Positions 20,754-28,697 of a stretch of DNA of 64,000 bases are shown piece after piece. Position 1 is the first letter of the stretch; every line of letters starts with the position of its first letter. The translations under genes and the position numbers were made by a program. The stretch is from Tumebacillus_A lipolyticus (GTDB lineage: Bacteria; Bacillota; Bacilli; Tumebacillales; Tumebacillaceae): positions 310,001 through 374,000 of the forward strand of contig NZ_JBHUIO010000009.1 in assembly GCF_042682745.1 (NCBI RefSeq), written 5' to 3'. Under the pieces are notes generated by a model. That model did not search any database. It was not told the DNA's origin and was given only the letters and a program-made list of their open reading frames with translations.

Positions 20754-20789
20754 AAAAGCAACCTGATCCCCCTCGGAAGATCAGGTTGC
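20754..20789 (-). terminator. Terminator overlapping the stop of the 66-residue gene
   Basis: Perfect 11-bp stem (20758-20768 with 20779-20789), ten-base loop, then TTTT on the minus strand. The TGA of the gene lies inside the stem. Confidence 0.75.
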
Positions 20790-20981
20790 CCACAACGATC
20801 GTTGTTCCAACAAAGGTGGAGTAGCGTTGTTGCCGACCGGCTGCTGGCTGTCGCGCCCCCCTCCGAACAAGGCGCAACTGCCGAAGAAGAGCACGATCAG
20901 AAGCAAAACGGGAAGCAAGATCAGCCAGGGATGACGGCGGGTTGAATAGCGAACTTTCCACAGGGGAGACCCCATCTTCAT
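20781..20981 (-). CDS. Small single-pass membrane protein
   Basis: 66 residues, start MKMGSPLWKVRYSTRRHPWL after AAGGAGGCG. A basic N-terminus, one hydrophobic helix (LILLPVLLLIVLFFGSCALF, about 20-39) and a short Gly/Gln/Asn-rich tail. Positive-inside rule predicts the N-terminus in the cytoplasm. The SCAL stretch is not a good lipobox because it comes after the whole helix. Its own terminator overlaps the stop. Function unknown. Confidence 0.65.
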   Translation of the reverse strand: MKMGSPLWKVRYSTRRHPWLILLPVLLLIVLFFGSCALFGGGRDSQQPVGNNATPPLLEQRSLWAT

Positions 20982-21118
20982 ATGCTCGCCTCCTTCTCCC
21001 TACAATTGTATGCGAGAAGACGACCGTCTATCTTTCCTTCCATCTCCACTCCTGCCGTGTGCCTGTACGCGCTCATCACATAGACTGCTAAAGAGCAAAC
21101 TTGAAAGGAGGTACACCT

Positions 21119-21460
21119 ATGTGCCGTTATCACGCAGGCAATTGCAAGCAGTACGTCGGCCAGATGGTACAGGTTCAAACTCGTGATACCTACCATCGAG
21201 GCGTTGTGGATCGCATCACACGCAACGGTTTGTATCTGCGTCCGGTCGGCATGGCCTCCGGTGTGAAGGAAAATCAATTTGGTACGCTTGACTTGACCGC
21301 TCCAGAACTGCAAGCTGAGCATATTTTCTACGGAGGCTATCGAGGTTTTGGCGGCTACGGCTATGGGGGCTATGGCTATGGCTATGGCTTCCGCAACCCG
21401 GCAGCATTTTTCGTCCCGTTTTTGACAATCCTCGCGCTTTCCAGCCTGCTATTCTGGTAG
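21119..21460 (+). CDS. Gly/Tyr-rich small membrane-associated protein
   Basis: 113 residues, start MCRYHAGNCKQYVGQMVQVQ after GAAAGGAGGT. The N-terminal 70 residues form an SH3/Sm-like beta pattern (GQMVQVQTRDTYHRGVVDRI, TRNGLYLRPVG) reminiscent of small spore-surface or coat-associated proteins; residues 78-95 are a tandem GGYGYGG-type repeat; the C-terminus is a single hydrophobic helix (FFVPFLTILALSSLLFW). Spore-coat function is a guess from composition. It is flanked downstream by a bidirectional terminator. Confidence 0.75.
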   Translation: MCRYHAGNCKQYVGQMVQVQTRDTYHRGVVDRITRNGLYLRPVGMASGVKENQFGTLDLTAPELQAEHIFYGGYRGFGGYGYGGYGYGYGFRNPAAFFVPFLTILALSSLLFW

Positions 21461-21463
21461 ATC

Positions 21464-21502
21464 AAAAAAGAGAGGGTCTGCTTTCGCTGCCCTCTCTTTT
21501 TG
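21464..21502. terminator. Bidirectional terminator between the Gly/Tyr-rich gene and yneF
   Basis: Perfect 12-bp stem (21465-21476 with 21490-21501) with A and T tracts on the outside, serving convergent genes on both strands. Confidence 0.9.
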
Positions 21503-21506
21503 CACT

Positions 21507-21734
21507 TTATTTTTTCTTTTTCGGCTTCGCGTTGTTCGCAGACTGCATCCGCTTGGTTACTTGTGCGAGTTGCTTTTGATTGAGGTTCATGCCCATCGAG
21601 CGAGCCATCGCTTGAACCTCTTTGTCAGACATTTGCATGTTCTGCATCTTTTTCTTCAGGTAGTACACGCCGCCAAGAGCGCCGAGAATCAATCCTACCA
21701 ATAATGTACCAATTGCGATTAGTGTGGTCACCAT
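21507..21734 (-). CDS. yneF: YneF-family (UPF0154) small membrane protein
   Basis: 75 residues from MVTTLIAIGTLLVGLILGAL, a single N-terminal transmembrane helix, then the family block KMQNMQMSDKEVQAMARSMG and NLNQKQLAQVTKRM with a poly-lysine tail. UPF0154 proteins are widespread in Bacilli; their function is not established. ATG lies about 10 bases after AGGAGG; a longer frame lacks a site. In Bacillus yneF lies elsewhere, so its location next to yraN here is a local rearrangement. Confidence 0.9.
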   Translation of the reverse strand: MVTTLIAIGTLLVGLILGALGGVYYLKKKMQNMQMSDKEVQAMARSMGMNLNQKQLAQVTKRMQSANNAKPKKKK

Positions 21735-21792
21735 GCGTATGTATCCTCCTACATCTTTCCTTCTCAATCATGATACCATAGATCATCAAGTT

Positions 21793-22167
21793 TTAAAAAG
21801 CGTTTCGTATATGCCGAAGCTGCTGCACCTCATCGGTGCTTCGATCGAGATAGATGACGATCACGTCGAAACGGAAACGGTAGAAAGCTTGGGGTGTGGT
21901 GGAAAGAAAGCGAGTAGCGAGCTGACGGACCTGGCGCTGTTTACGCCAGTCGATCGATTCTTCAGCTGTACCAAAGCGGTTGGAAGTGGTGCGTGTGCGG
22001 ACTTCGAGGAAAAGGAGCGTATCACCTTCTTGGGCGATAATATCAAGTTCGCCCTCTCGACAGCGCCAATTGCGTGCGAGAAGGCGATATCCTTGTTGAA
22101 CGAGCCAATCGCAGGCGATCTGTTCACCGCGGGCTCCGATCTGTTTTCGTGAGCGATGCTTGTACAC
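21793..22167 (-). CDS. UPF0102 / YraN-family endonuclease-like protein
   Basis: 124 residues. Restriction-endonuclease-like fold: RGEQIACDWLVQQGYRLLAR helix, GELDIIAQEGDTLLFLEVR with the conserved E-x-D-x(9)-E-x-R/K nuclease triad. The function is uncertain. GTG start (MYKHRSRKQIG) with GGGAGCG upstream. It directly follows the FlhB-like gene (3 bases), the same neighbourhood (rnhB-ylqG-ylqH-yraN/ylqI) as in many Firmicutes. Confidence 0.93.
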   Translation of the reverse strand: MYKHRSRKQIGARGEQIACDWLVQQGYRLLARNWRCREGELDIIAQEGDTLLFLEVRTRTTSNRFGTAEESIDWRKQRQVRQLATRFLSTTPQAFYRFRFDVIVIYLDRSTDEVQQLRHIRNAF

Positions 22168-22170
22168 AGT

Positions 22171-22440
22171 TCAACGCTCCCTTTTGTCGAGGCGTTGAAC
22201 AAATGCGAGCACTTCTGCGACCACCAGATAGAGATCGGGAGGTATCTCCTTTCCGATCTCAAAGGCGAGGAGCGTTTCGACGAGCGCGCGGTCTTCGTGC
22301 ATCGGCACGTCGTGTTCAGAAGCCACCGCCAAGATCTGCTCGGCGATCGCGCCCCTCCCGCTGGCAACGATGCGCGGCGCCACATCTTTATTCTGATCAT
22401 AGTGAATGGCGACCGCTTTCTTCGTTGGTGTTTCGTTCAT
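22171..22440 (-). CDS. FlhB C-terminal-domain-like protein (YlqH)
   Basis: 89 residues matching only the cytoplasmic half of the flagellar export gate protein FlhB, after the autocleavage site: KKAVAIHYDQNKDVAPRIVA, then EHDVPMHEDRALVETLL and GKEIPPDLYLVVAEVLAFV. The NPTH cleavage motif and all membrane helices are absent. B. subtilis YlqH has the same form and unknown role. It is 29 bases downstream of the FliK-like gene, which suggests the pair interacts as FliK and FlhB do in hook-length control. ATG behind GGAGCGAG. Confidence 0.9.
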   Translation of the reverse strand: MNETPTKKAVAIHYDQNKDVAPRIVASGRGAIAEQILAVASEHDVPMHEDRALVETLLAFEIGKEIPPDLYLVVAEVLAFVQRLDKRER

Positions 22441-22469
22441 CTAGGCTCGCTCCTCTCTATGATATGCCG

Positions 22470-24404
22470 TTAGATCTTCAGATCGAATTGACGCTGGGTC
22501 AAAATCGGGGGAAGCAACGGCTGATGTTCCCCCGGCTGTGGTGGCTTCTTGTCCTCCACCTTTAACACCCCGAGATGAAAGCCAACCTTTTGCAAAGCAT
22601 CGCGAAGGTCGCGCTGATCGGACGCGGTAAGCGCGACCTTCGCCTCATTTTCAGCAAGAAAACGAACGCCAACGATCTTATCCACGATGTGCAGATGAAT
22701 GTCTAAGTCACCAAGATTGGGCATCTCCAAATGAAACAATACATAGCAGTTGGCCGGATCGATCGCCTTCTGACCCGGGCCTTTTCTGGACATGACGTGC
22801 AGTTCGACCGTCTGTTCTTGTCTCCCAAAGCGAATCGGGACGGCAGCATATTGAAAGAACAGGTCGGCGCGGTCACCCGCTGCCGTCTGCATCAACTGCT
22901 GACCGGTCACATTTTTCAACAAACTGCTCACATCCTGTTGGAGCGAGCCCAGTCCGATCGTCTCAAGCTCTTTCGCCATCGCTTGTGTGAGCAGCAACGC
23001 ATGTTTCAACGACCCCTGTTCGCCTGCAGATTTGAGCGCTTGTTGCAAGGCGTTGCCGATCTGTACCGGATCGCTATCGGCCGGAAGTTTCCGCATCGCG
23101 TGGGCCAATTGCTCTTCAAAATTCAACCCGAGGCTCTTCGCTTTCTCCGCCAGATGATGAGCTGCTGGTGCCGCATCGTCCGCACTGTGCAACAGTTGAT
23201 TGACCACTTGCAACAGCTGCTCCAAATGAGTGCGCGTCGATGCGGTCAGCTGTTGATTGCCAAGCGGCGTTGAGGATGGCGTAGGCGGAATATTTTCCGG
23301 GAAATGAACTGCATCCTGTTGAGTAAGAGCTACTGCCACTCGCGCAGTCAAAAGATTGCTTGCCGGTGGAGTCGGGCCGCTCGCACTCTGTACAGACTCG
23401 CTGCTTGCAGCAGTAGTGCGACTCGCAATCGGCGTTCCGCTCGACTCCCCAGCTCGCGTGGTCGGAGCGTCTTGCTGCTTCTGTGCCACACCGACGGTAG
23501 CCGCTCGATCTGGCAGTGGCGTGGAGGTCGCTTCCGCTTGAGTGTTGAGCGCTCCTTGCGCTGGAGTCGTCGCACCCTTCTGAGTGTTCGCCGCTCCTTG
23601 TGTCGGTGTCGTCACTCCCGCTTGAGCAGCAGCAGTGCCCTGCGTCGATGCGTTCGCCCCAGCCGCTTGGCTTGTCGTTGCTTGTGTTGGCGTGCTAACA
23701 CTTTTCGGAGCGCTTGCTTCCGCCTCTGAAGCGATTCCCTGTTGAACCGTTGCCGTGGAAGTCGGAACCTTCCCCTCGCTGCCCAAGTCGGAGCTGCCAG
23801 GAGGAAATAGGTTCTGCAGCGCTGTTTGAATCTTGGTGAGCAACTCGTGCAGTTTGGGTCCTGTCTCCAGCGCGTGCATCGCTTCGAAGGTGCTCGGCAA
23901 GATCTGAATCCCGAGCTCGGCCATCTTGCCCAGCGTGGCGATATGAGATGGCGTCACTTGCGCCACCCCACGCAAGACGGCAAGCGCGGCGCGGATCGTC
24001 TCCTGCTTGAGCGGAATACCTCTTGCTGCAAACTCCTGTACCAACGCCCTCGTCTCTTCCGTTTCCGGCAAGCCGAGCGCGCGGACAAGACCTGCGATAT
24101 CCAGCTGTTTTCCGCCTTCACCGCCGCGGATCGGCTGACCGACCACCTTGAGCTCCATTGCCCCTTGCTTCTGTTCACCCGTCACCAGCAGATCGACCTG
24201 ATCGCCAGGCTTGAGGTTGGCATCGAGACGAGCCTTCAGGTTCTTCCCGCCGATCTGGAGCCAAACTTCGTCTTTCCCCGCTTGCTCCAACAGGGTGGCC
24301 CGCACCACACTGCCTACCTTGAGCTCCAGCTTGCCCTCCAAATCTTTCGCACCTTGCAGTGTCGAAAGGACGAGTTGGCTCACTTGCCCTGCATTGATTC
24401 GCAT
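22470..24404 (-). CDS. FliK-like hook-length-control-type protein (YlqG)
   Basis: 644 residues from MRINAGQVSQLVLSTLQGAK after GGGAGGGAGAG. N-terminal beta domain (VGSVVRATLLEQAGKDEVWL; PGDQVDLLVTGE). The centre (about 240-400) is a low-complexity Ala/Thr/Gln/Pro linker with imperfect TTPTQGAANTQKGA-type repeats. The C-terminus (LHVMSRKGPGQ ... GVRFLAENEAKVALTASDQR ... VGFHLGVLKVED) has the strand pattern of the flagellar hook (Flg_hook) domain. Together with the FlhB-like neighbour it looks like a paralogous FliK/FlhB pair. The role in B. subtilis (YlqG) is unknown. Confidence 0.8.
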   Translation of the reverse strand: MRINAGQVSQLVLSTLQGAKDLEGKLELKVGSVVRATLLEQAGKDEVWLQIGGKNLKARLDANLKPGDQVDLLVTGEQKQGAMELKVVGQPIRGGEGGKQLDIAGLVRALGLPETEETRALVQEFAARGIPLKQETIRAALAVLRGVAQVTPSHIATLGKMAELGIQILPSTFEAMHALETGPKLHELLTKIQTALQNLFPPGSSDLGSEGKVPTSTATVQQGIASEAEASAPKSVSTPTQATTSQAAGANASTQGTAAAQAGVTTPTQGAANTQKGATTPAQGALNTQAEATSTPLPDRAATVGVAQKQQDAPTTRAGESSGTPIASRTTAASSESVQSASGPTPPASNLLTARVAVALTQQDAVHFPENIPPTPSSTPLGNQQLTASTRTHLEQLLQVVNQLLHSADDAAPAAHHLAEKAKSLGLNFEEQLAHAMRKLPADSDPVQIGNALQQALKSAGEQGSLKHALLLTQAMAKELETIGLGSLQQDVSSLLKNVTGQQLMQTAAGDRADLFFQYAAVPIRFGRQEQTVELHVMSRKGPGQKAIDPANCYVLFHLEMPNLGDLDIHLHIVDKIVGVRFLAENEAKVALTASDQRDLRDALQKVGFHLGVLKVEDKKPPQPGEHQPLLPPILTQRQFDLKI

Positions 24405-24424
24405 GTCTCTCCCTCCCACTTCCT

Positions 24425-25252
24425 TTACTGGTCTACAAAATCGAACAGCGACCCTTGCAGCAGTTTTTGCACCGGCGCAAAGGAAGCGCGATGGATCGGG
24501 CAAGGCCCATGTGCCTGCAACGCTTCCATATGCTCTGGTGATGCATAACCTTTATGTCGATCAAAGCCGTATTGCGGATATTCGTTCGCATATTCTTCCA
24601 TCAGACGATCGCGCGTCACCTTCGCCAAGATCGAGGCTGCTGCAATCGAAAACGAATTAGCATCCCCTTTGACGATCGCCTGATAGGGCTGTTTGCATTC
24701 GGGTATTTTTAAATAGTCGGTCAACAGGAAATCGGGTTGGATGGCAAACGCTTCGTTCATCCGTTCGATCGCTTGTCTCGCCGCTTCAAAAGTTCCTTGC
24801 AAGATGTTATAGCGGTCGATATATGGCACATCGACCACTCCGATGCCATACGCGACCGCCGCTTCTTTGATCAGATCGAACAGCCGTCCACGGTGCTCCT
24901 CCGCCACCTGCTTGGAGTCATTGAGGCCTGGTAGCTCAATCCCTTCTGGCAGGATGACAGCAGCTGCGACAACCGGACCTGCGAGCGGCCCACGGCCCGC
25001 CTCATCAACGCCTGCGATCAGACGAAAGCCCTCTGCTCGCGCCACCCGTTCATGTTGCCACATCTGCTCTTGCCAGGCAGCAGTCGCTTCCGACTTCATC
25101 CGCTCGCGCAGCTTGGCTTCGATCAGCTTGCGAACGCCAATTCGCGCATCTGACAGTAGCAGTTTTGTCTGCTTTTGATCCGGTTCAGCCTGCTTTAGCC
25201 AACTTCTGATCTCTCCGACGGTCAGCGTGGCAAAATCGATTGTGCGCACCAT
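24425..25252 (-). CDS. rnhB: Ribonuclease HII
   Basis: 275 residues. Cleaves the RNA strand of RNA-DNA hybrids and excises single ribonucleotides. Active-site acidic residues are in VDEAGRGPLAGP (about residues 80-91, Asp-Glu pair) and in LLTDYLK (about 180). The N-terminal 70 residues (ATLTVGEIRSWLKQ) form the extra domain usual in Bacilli. Follows rbgA with a terminator between; starts ATG with only a weak site (the upstream bases are C-rich). The rbgA-rnhB order is the standard one. Confidence 0.97.
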   Translation of the reverse strand: MVRTIDFATLTVGEIRSWLKQAEPDQKQTKLLLSDARIGVRKLIEAKLRERMKSEATAAWQEQMWQHERVARAEGFRLIAGVDEAGRGPLAGPVVAAAVILPEGIELPGLNDSKQVAEEHRGRLFDLIKEAAVAYGIGVVDVPYIDRYNILQGTFEAARQAIERMNEAFAIQPDFLLTDYLKIPECKQPYQAIVKGDANSFSIAAASILAKVTRDRLMEEYANEYPQYGFDRHKGYASPEHMEALQAHGPCPIHRASFAPVQKLLQGSLFDFVDQ

Positions 25253-25322
25253 GTCTCTTGAGGAACCCCTTTCTTCGTACTAACCCTTTCGCCACTCGCC
25301 CTGTAAATCCTGTCCCGAAACG

Positions 25323-25348
25323 AAAAACCACCGTGTCGCCACGGTGGT
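25323..25348 (-). terminator. Terminator after rbgA
   Basis: Perfect 9-bp stem (25327-25335 with 25340-25348), four-base loop, then five T on the minus strand, starting 6 bases after the rbgA stop. Confidence 0.85.
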
Positions 25349-25353
25349 AGAAG

Positions 25354-26256
25354 TTAAGATTCTTGTTGGTCTTGCTCAACTGACGCTTCCTCAGACCCTT
25401 CGACTTCAAAATCGCTCGGGCTTTCCAAGGAGATGCGGCCAAACTGACCGCCACGAAACTCACGGATCATCAATTTCCACGTCGCTTCCAGATCGACCAC
25501 GTTGCCTGCCCGCAAAAATCCACGCTTTCGACCGATCGCCTCCAGCGCTTCTCGCGGGTCGGTCGGCAGATCGGAGATGCTAAATCGCTCTTCCAAAACG
25601 TTTCGGTAGCGCGAGGTCATCACCTGAACGATAAAGATCGCCACCGGCTCGGTGTCGATGATCTCCTCCTTGATCGCCCCTGTCGCCGCCAAGCGAAGCC
25701 CGACTTCCGGGTCTTCAAACTTCGGCCAGAGAATGCCCGGCGTATCGAGCAGTTCAAAATCCTTGCCGACTTTGATCCACTGCTGCGCCTGCGTAACGCC
25801 CGGTCGATCCCCCGTCTTGGCGATCGACTTTTTCGCCATCCGGTTGATCAGGGAGGACTTCCCGACGTTCGGGATGCCAAGGATCATCGCGCGTGCCGCT
25901 CGCGGGCGAATGCCCTTTTTCTTCATCGCCTCTACCTTCGGCGCAAACAACCGCTTCGCTTCGGTTGCCGCCTTGGGCAGACCTTCCCCTTTTAACGCAT
26001 TGATCGACACGCATGCCAATCCCTGTTTTTGAAAATAGCTCATCCATTGGTCGGTGACGCGAGGATCAGCCAAGTCCGCTTTGTTTAACAACACCAGACG
26101 CGGCTTGTTCTGGACGATCTCGTTCATCATCGGGTTGCGGCTCGAAAGCGGGAGCCTCGCATCGACGAGCTCCATCACAATATCGACCAATTTTAATTTC
26201 TCGGTTACTTCCCGACGCGCTTTTGCCATATGGCCGGGGAACCATTGAATCGTCAT
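25354..26256 (-). CDS. rbgA: Ribosome biogenesis GTPase RbgA (YlqF)
   Basis: 300 residues. Circularly permuted GTPase needed for late assembly of the 50S subunit. The G motifs occur in the order G4-G5-G1-G2-G3: NKAD near residue 60, GIPNVGKSSLINR near 125, GVT, DTPG near 170. The C-terminal ANTAR-like domain binds the ribosome. Start taken at MTIQWFPGHMAKARREVTEK, the family start; the site is weak. Lies 35 bases after the signal peptidase gene. Confidence 0.97.
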   Translation of the reverse strand: MTIQWFPGHMAKARREVTEKLKLVDIVMELVDARLPLSSRNPMMNEIVQNKPRLVLLNKADLADPRVTDQWMSYFQKQGLACVSINALKGEGLPKAATEAKRLFAPKVEAMKKKGIRPRAARAMILGIPNVGKSSLINRMAKKSIAKTGDRPGVTQAQQWIKVGKDFELLDTPGILWPKFEDPEVGLRLAATGAIKEEIIDTEPVAIFIVQVMTSRYRNVLEERFSISDLPTDPREALEAIGRKRGFLRAGNVVDLEATWKLMIREFRGGQFGRISLESPSDFEVEGSEEASVEQDQQES

Positions 26257-26291
26257 CTTTCCGTTAGCCCCTTTACGCTCAGCTCTGATTC

Positions 26292-26870
26292 CTAGATGCC
26301 GCGGAACTGCCCGAACGGCCACCAGACAAATTCGGCTCGGCCGATCACCAAGTCATACGGGACATAGCCAACCAACGAGTCTCGGCTGTCCTTCGAAGCG
26401 TTGCGATTGTCACCGAGGACGAAGATCGTATCCTCCGGCACGACAAACTCTCCACCGCCGGTCGCGGTCGGCTCGGCGATATACTCTTCGTTCAGCTCTT
26501 CCCCGTTGCGAAATACTTTGTAGTCGCGAATTTCGATCTTGTCGCCCGGCAGGCCGATCACGCGCTTGATAAAATCTTTCGTCGTGTCTTCCGGATATTG
26601 AAACACCACGATGTCGTTATACTCGGGTGCATGGAAACGATAGACCATCTTGTTGACGACCAGACGCTCTTTGTCATCCAGTGTGGGCACCATCGAGTGC
26701 CCGTCCACCATGAAGATCGCAAAGGCAAATTGACGAATGAGCAGCGCGAGCAGAAACGCGATCAGCAGCGATCTTCCCCATTCCCACGCTTCCCGTCCAA
26801 AACTCTTTTTCTTTTTCTCTTCACCCGCAGTGTCTTGGATTGCTTCGTTTTGAGAGTTTCCTTCACTCAT
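26292..26870 (-). CDS. lepB: Type I signal peptidase
   Basis: 192 residues from MSEGNSQNEAIQDTAGEEKK after GGGAGGCAC. One N-terminal membrane anchor (about 30-50, RSLLIAFLLALLIRQFAFAI). Catalytic Ser in DGHSMVPTL and catalytic Lys in DFIKRVIGLPGD; box E GDNRNASKDSRD is present. Cleaves signal peptides of secreted proteins on the outer face of the membrane. Sits between rplS (with a weak terminator) and rbgA. Subtype (SipS/T/U) cannot be told. Confidence 0.97.
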   Translation of the reverse strand: MSEGNSQNEAIQDTAGEEKKKKSFGREAWEWGRSLLIAFLLALLIRQFAFAIFMVDGHSMVPTLDDKERLVVNKMVYRFHAPEYNDIVVFQYPEDTTKDFIKRVIGLPGDKIEIRDYKVFRNGEELNEEYIAEPTATGGGEFVVPEDTIFVLGDNRNASKDSRDSLVGYVPYDLVIGRAEFVWWPFGQFRGI

Positions 26871-26918
26871 TACTGTGCCTCCCAGCCTGACGTCATATAC
26901 GATATGAAAGACAAAGAA

Positions 26919-26943
26919 GGGACTTGTCAATTCAACAAGTCCC
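26919..26943 (-). terminator. Weak terminator after rplS
   Basis: Perfect 9-bp stem (26919-26927 with 26935-26943), seven-base loop; the T tract on the minus strand is interrupted (CTTCTTTGTC). Starts 10 bases after the rplS stop. Confidence 0.65.
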
Positions 26944-26952
26944 CGTACTTTG

Positions 26953-27300
26953 TTAGCGGATTTCTTTGATACGAGCTGCTTTACCGGTGAGGTTGCGCAG
27001 GTAGTACAGCTTCGCACGACGCACGCGACCACGACGGGTCACCTCGATCTTGTCGACCTTCGGAGTGTGAAGCGGGAACGTACGCTCAACGCCTACGCCG
27101 TAAGAAATCTTACGAACGGTGTACGTTGCGCTGATACCGCCGCCGCGACGTTTGATCACAACGCCTTCGAAGACCTGGATACGCTCGCGGTTACCCTCTT
27201 TTACCTTAACGTGAACACGCACGGTGTCCCCCGCTTTGAACTGAGGAATGTCCTGGCGGATCTGTTCAGCAGTAATTGCTGCAAGCAAATTTTGGTTCAT
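26953..27300 (-). CDS. rplS: 50S ribosomal protein L19
   Basis: 115 residues, normal length. The protein sits at the 30S/50S interface and forms bridge B8. The sequence IPQFKAGDTVRVHVKVKEGN ... RKISYGVGVERTFPLHTP ... RRGRVRRAKLYYLR is unmistakable. GGAGGAGG precedes the ATG. Upstream are a sigma-A promoter and a leader with a hairpin, consistent with the autoregulatory L19 leader of Firmicutes. Confidence 0.99.
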   Translation of the reverse strand: MNQNLLAAITAEQIRQDIPQFKAGDTVRVHVKVKEGNRERIQVFEGVVIKRRGGGISATYTVRKISYGVGVERTFPLHTPKVDKIEVTRRGRVRRAKLYYLRNLTGKAARIKEIR

Positions 27301-27376
27301 GTGTAGACCTCCTCCCTACAGGCGTTCATAACATGGGCTATCTGTGAGCACCAGAAAGAGGACCGCCTTGATAACA
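27301..27376 (-). promoter_or_regulatory. Putative L19 leader (5' UTR of rplS)
   Basis: About 75 bases between the predicted transcription start and the rplS ATG. A 5-bp stem (27320-27324 with 27364-27368) encloses a 39-base loop; the ribosome binding site follows immediately. Firmicutes rplS genes are known to carry a structured L19 leader that binds L19. The match is by position and hairpin, not by comparison with the Rfam model. Confidence 0.5.
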
Positions 27377-27382
27377 AATGAA

Positions 27383-27412
27383 AGTATAGCACAAAATCGA
27401 GGAGGATGACAA
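27383..27412 (-). promoter_or_regulatory. Sigma-A promoter of rplS
   Basis: Minus-strand TTGTCA (27407-27412), 18-base spacer, TATACT (27383-27388). Confidence 0.7.
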
Positions 27413-27438
27413 GCGATTTACCTTGATCGACCGATCAT

Positions 27439-28563
27439 TCAGCGCAAGACGCGACGAGCAAACAGGTAGTTGCGGGTCCAATACCCCGATTTCGACATGT
27501 TGGTGATCGTCACGCCCGACTTCGGCACGGTGTGAAGCATCTGCCCATTCCCCATGTAGATCCCGACATGTCCCACGCGACCGTCCGAGTATCGCTCCGG
27601 ATACTTGAAGAACACGAGATCGCCCGCGACCAGCTGCGATTTTGCCACGCGAGTGCCGACGCTCGACTGCTGGCGAGAGTCGCGCGGGAGCGTGACGCCG
27701 TGCTGTTTGAACACATACTGCGTGAACGAGGAGCAGTCCATCCGGCGAGGGGCTTCTGAAGATTTCGCGCCAAACTTGTACGGCACGCCCATATACTTTT
27801 TGCCGGTGGCGATGATCGCCTGCGCCTTTGCTGCGGTGGATGATGATTGCACCGGAGTTGCCGCCGCATTATTTTCTTTGGCGGGCGACGATTGGCGAGC
27901 AGGCTCCATCTCGCGAGTCTGATACTCTGGCGGCACGCGCAACATCTGACCGGGAGTGACCGCATCGCTCTTCATGTTGTTTGCCACGCGCATCGCGCCG
28001 ATCGTCGTGTGATGCGCCTGCGCGATCTCCCACAGCGTATCGCCCTTTTGCACCTTGTATTGACGAGCGGGAAGCTGCACTTGGATCGAACCGTTCTCCG
28101 CCTTAAACCACGTATACGTGTTGAAGACGGCGCTCGCCGAACCCAGCGAGATGTAGGTCTTCCCTTTCAGGTGGATCGGCGGATCGATGTTCACGCGCTC
28201 ATCGCCCTTTTGAGCAGATGTGTTGCCGACGGAGACTTTGACTGTCACCGATCCATCTGTCGCCACATGCGTTTTGCTGCGATAGCTGTAAGCAACATCC
28301 TTGTAGCCCAAAATATGGGCCATATCTGGAAACGGAACATAGTACGCATGGTTGACGATGATCGGATCGATCGCCGCTTTCATCACGCCGTTGATCGCAA
28401 CACCTGCGCGTTCGACCCCGGTAAACGTGCTGGTGGGCACCGTTTGAACCTCCGCGCCCCCACGGGCGGAAGTAGCTTGCGCGTCCATCAACGCCGGCAA
28501 TGGCATCAGAGCAAAAGCGGCTGCGAGCATCAGACTGAGTCTCTTCTTCGAACGAATCGTCAT
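27439..28563 (-). CDS. Secreted NlpC/P60 peptidoglycan endopeptidase with LysM
   Basis: 374 residues. Signal peptide (MTIRSKKRLSLMLAAAFALM; cleavage after ALMDAQA). Residues 45-165 are a copper-amine-oxidase-N-like beta domain (GVAINGVMKAAIDPIIVNHA, LKGKTYISL). A LysM domain follows (YKVQKGDTLWEIAQAHH, about 168-210), then a Ser/Ala linker, then NlpC/P60 with catalytic Cys in MDCSSFTQYVF and His in GHVGIYMGNG and HTVPKSG. Cleaves stem peptides in the cell wall. Followed on the same strand by rplS; preceded by nfo with terminator between. Confidence 0.94.
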   Translation of the reverse strand: MTIRSKKRLSLMLAAAFALMPLPALMDAQATSARGGAEVQTVPTSTFTGVERAGVAINGVMKAAIDPIIVNHAYYVPFPDMAHILGYKDVAYSYRSKTHVATDGSVTVKVSVGNTSAQKGDERVNIDPPIHLKGKTYISLGSASAVFNTYTWFKAENGSIQVQLPARQYKVQKGDTLWEIAQAHHTTIGAMRVANNMKSDAVTPGQMLRVPPEYQTREMEPARQSSPAKENNAAATPVQSSSTAAKAQAIIATGKKYMGVPYKFGAKSSEAPRRMDCSSFTQYVFKQHGVTLPRDSRQQSSVGTRVAKSQLVAGDLVFFKYPERYSDGRVGHVGIYMGNGQMLHTVPKSGVTITNMSKSGYWTRNYLFARRVLR

Positions 28564-28647
28564 CTTCTCCTCACCTCAATCTAAGATTCGACCCCATGCA
28601 GATATTGTTTGGCGGGCACGAACACTCAAATCGAAGCAATAGGTGGA

Positions 28648-28682
28648 AGAAAAGGCAAAGACCTGCACAAGGCAGGTCTTTG
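28648..28682 (-). terminator. Terminator of nfo
   Basis: Perfect 11-bp stem (28656-28666 with 28672-28682), five-base loop, T-rich tail (CCTTTTCTT) on the minus strand, 15 bases after the nfo stop. Confidence 0.8.
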
Positions 28683-28697
28683 TCTGCAGCCGTCCGA

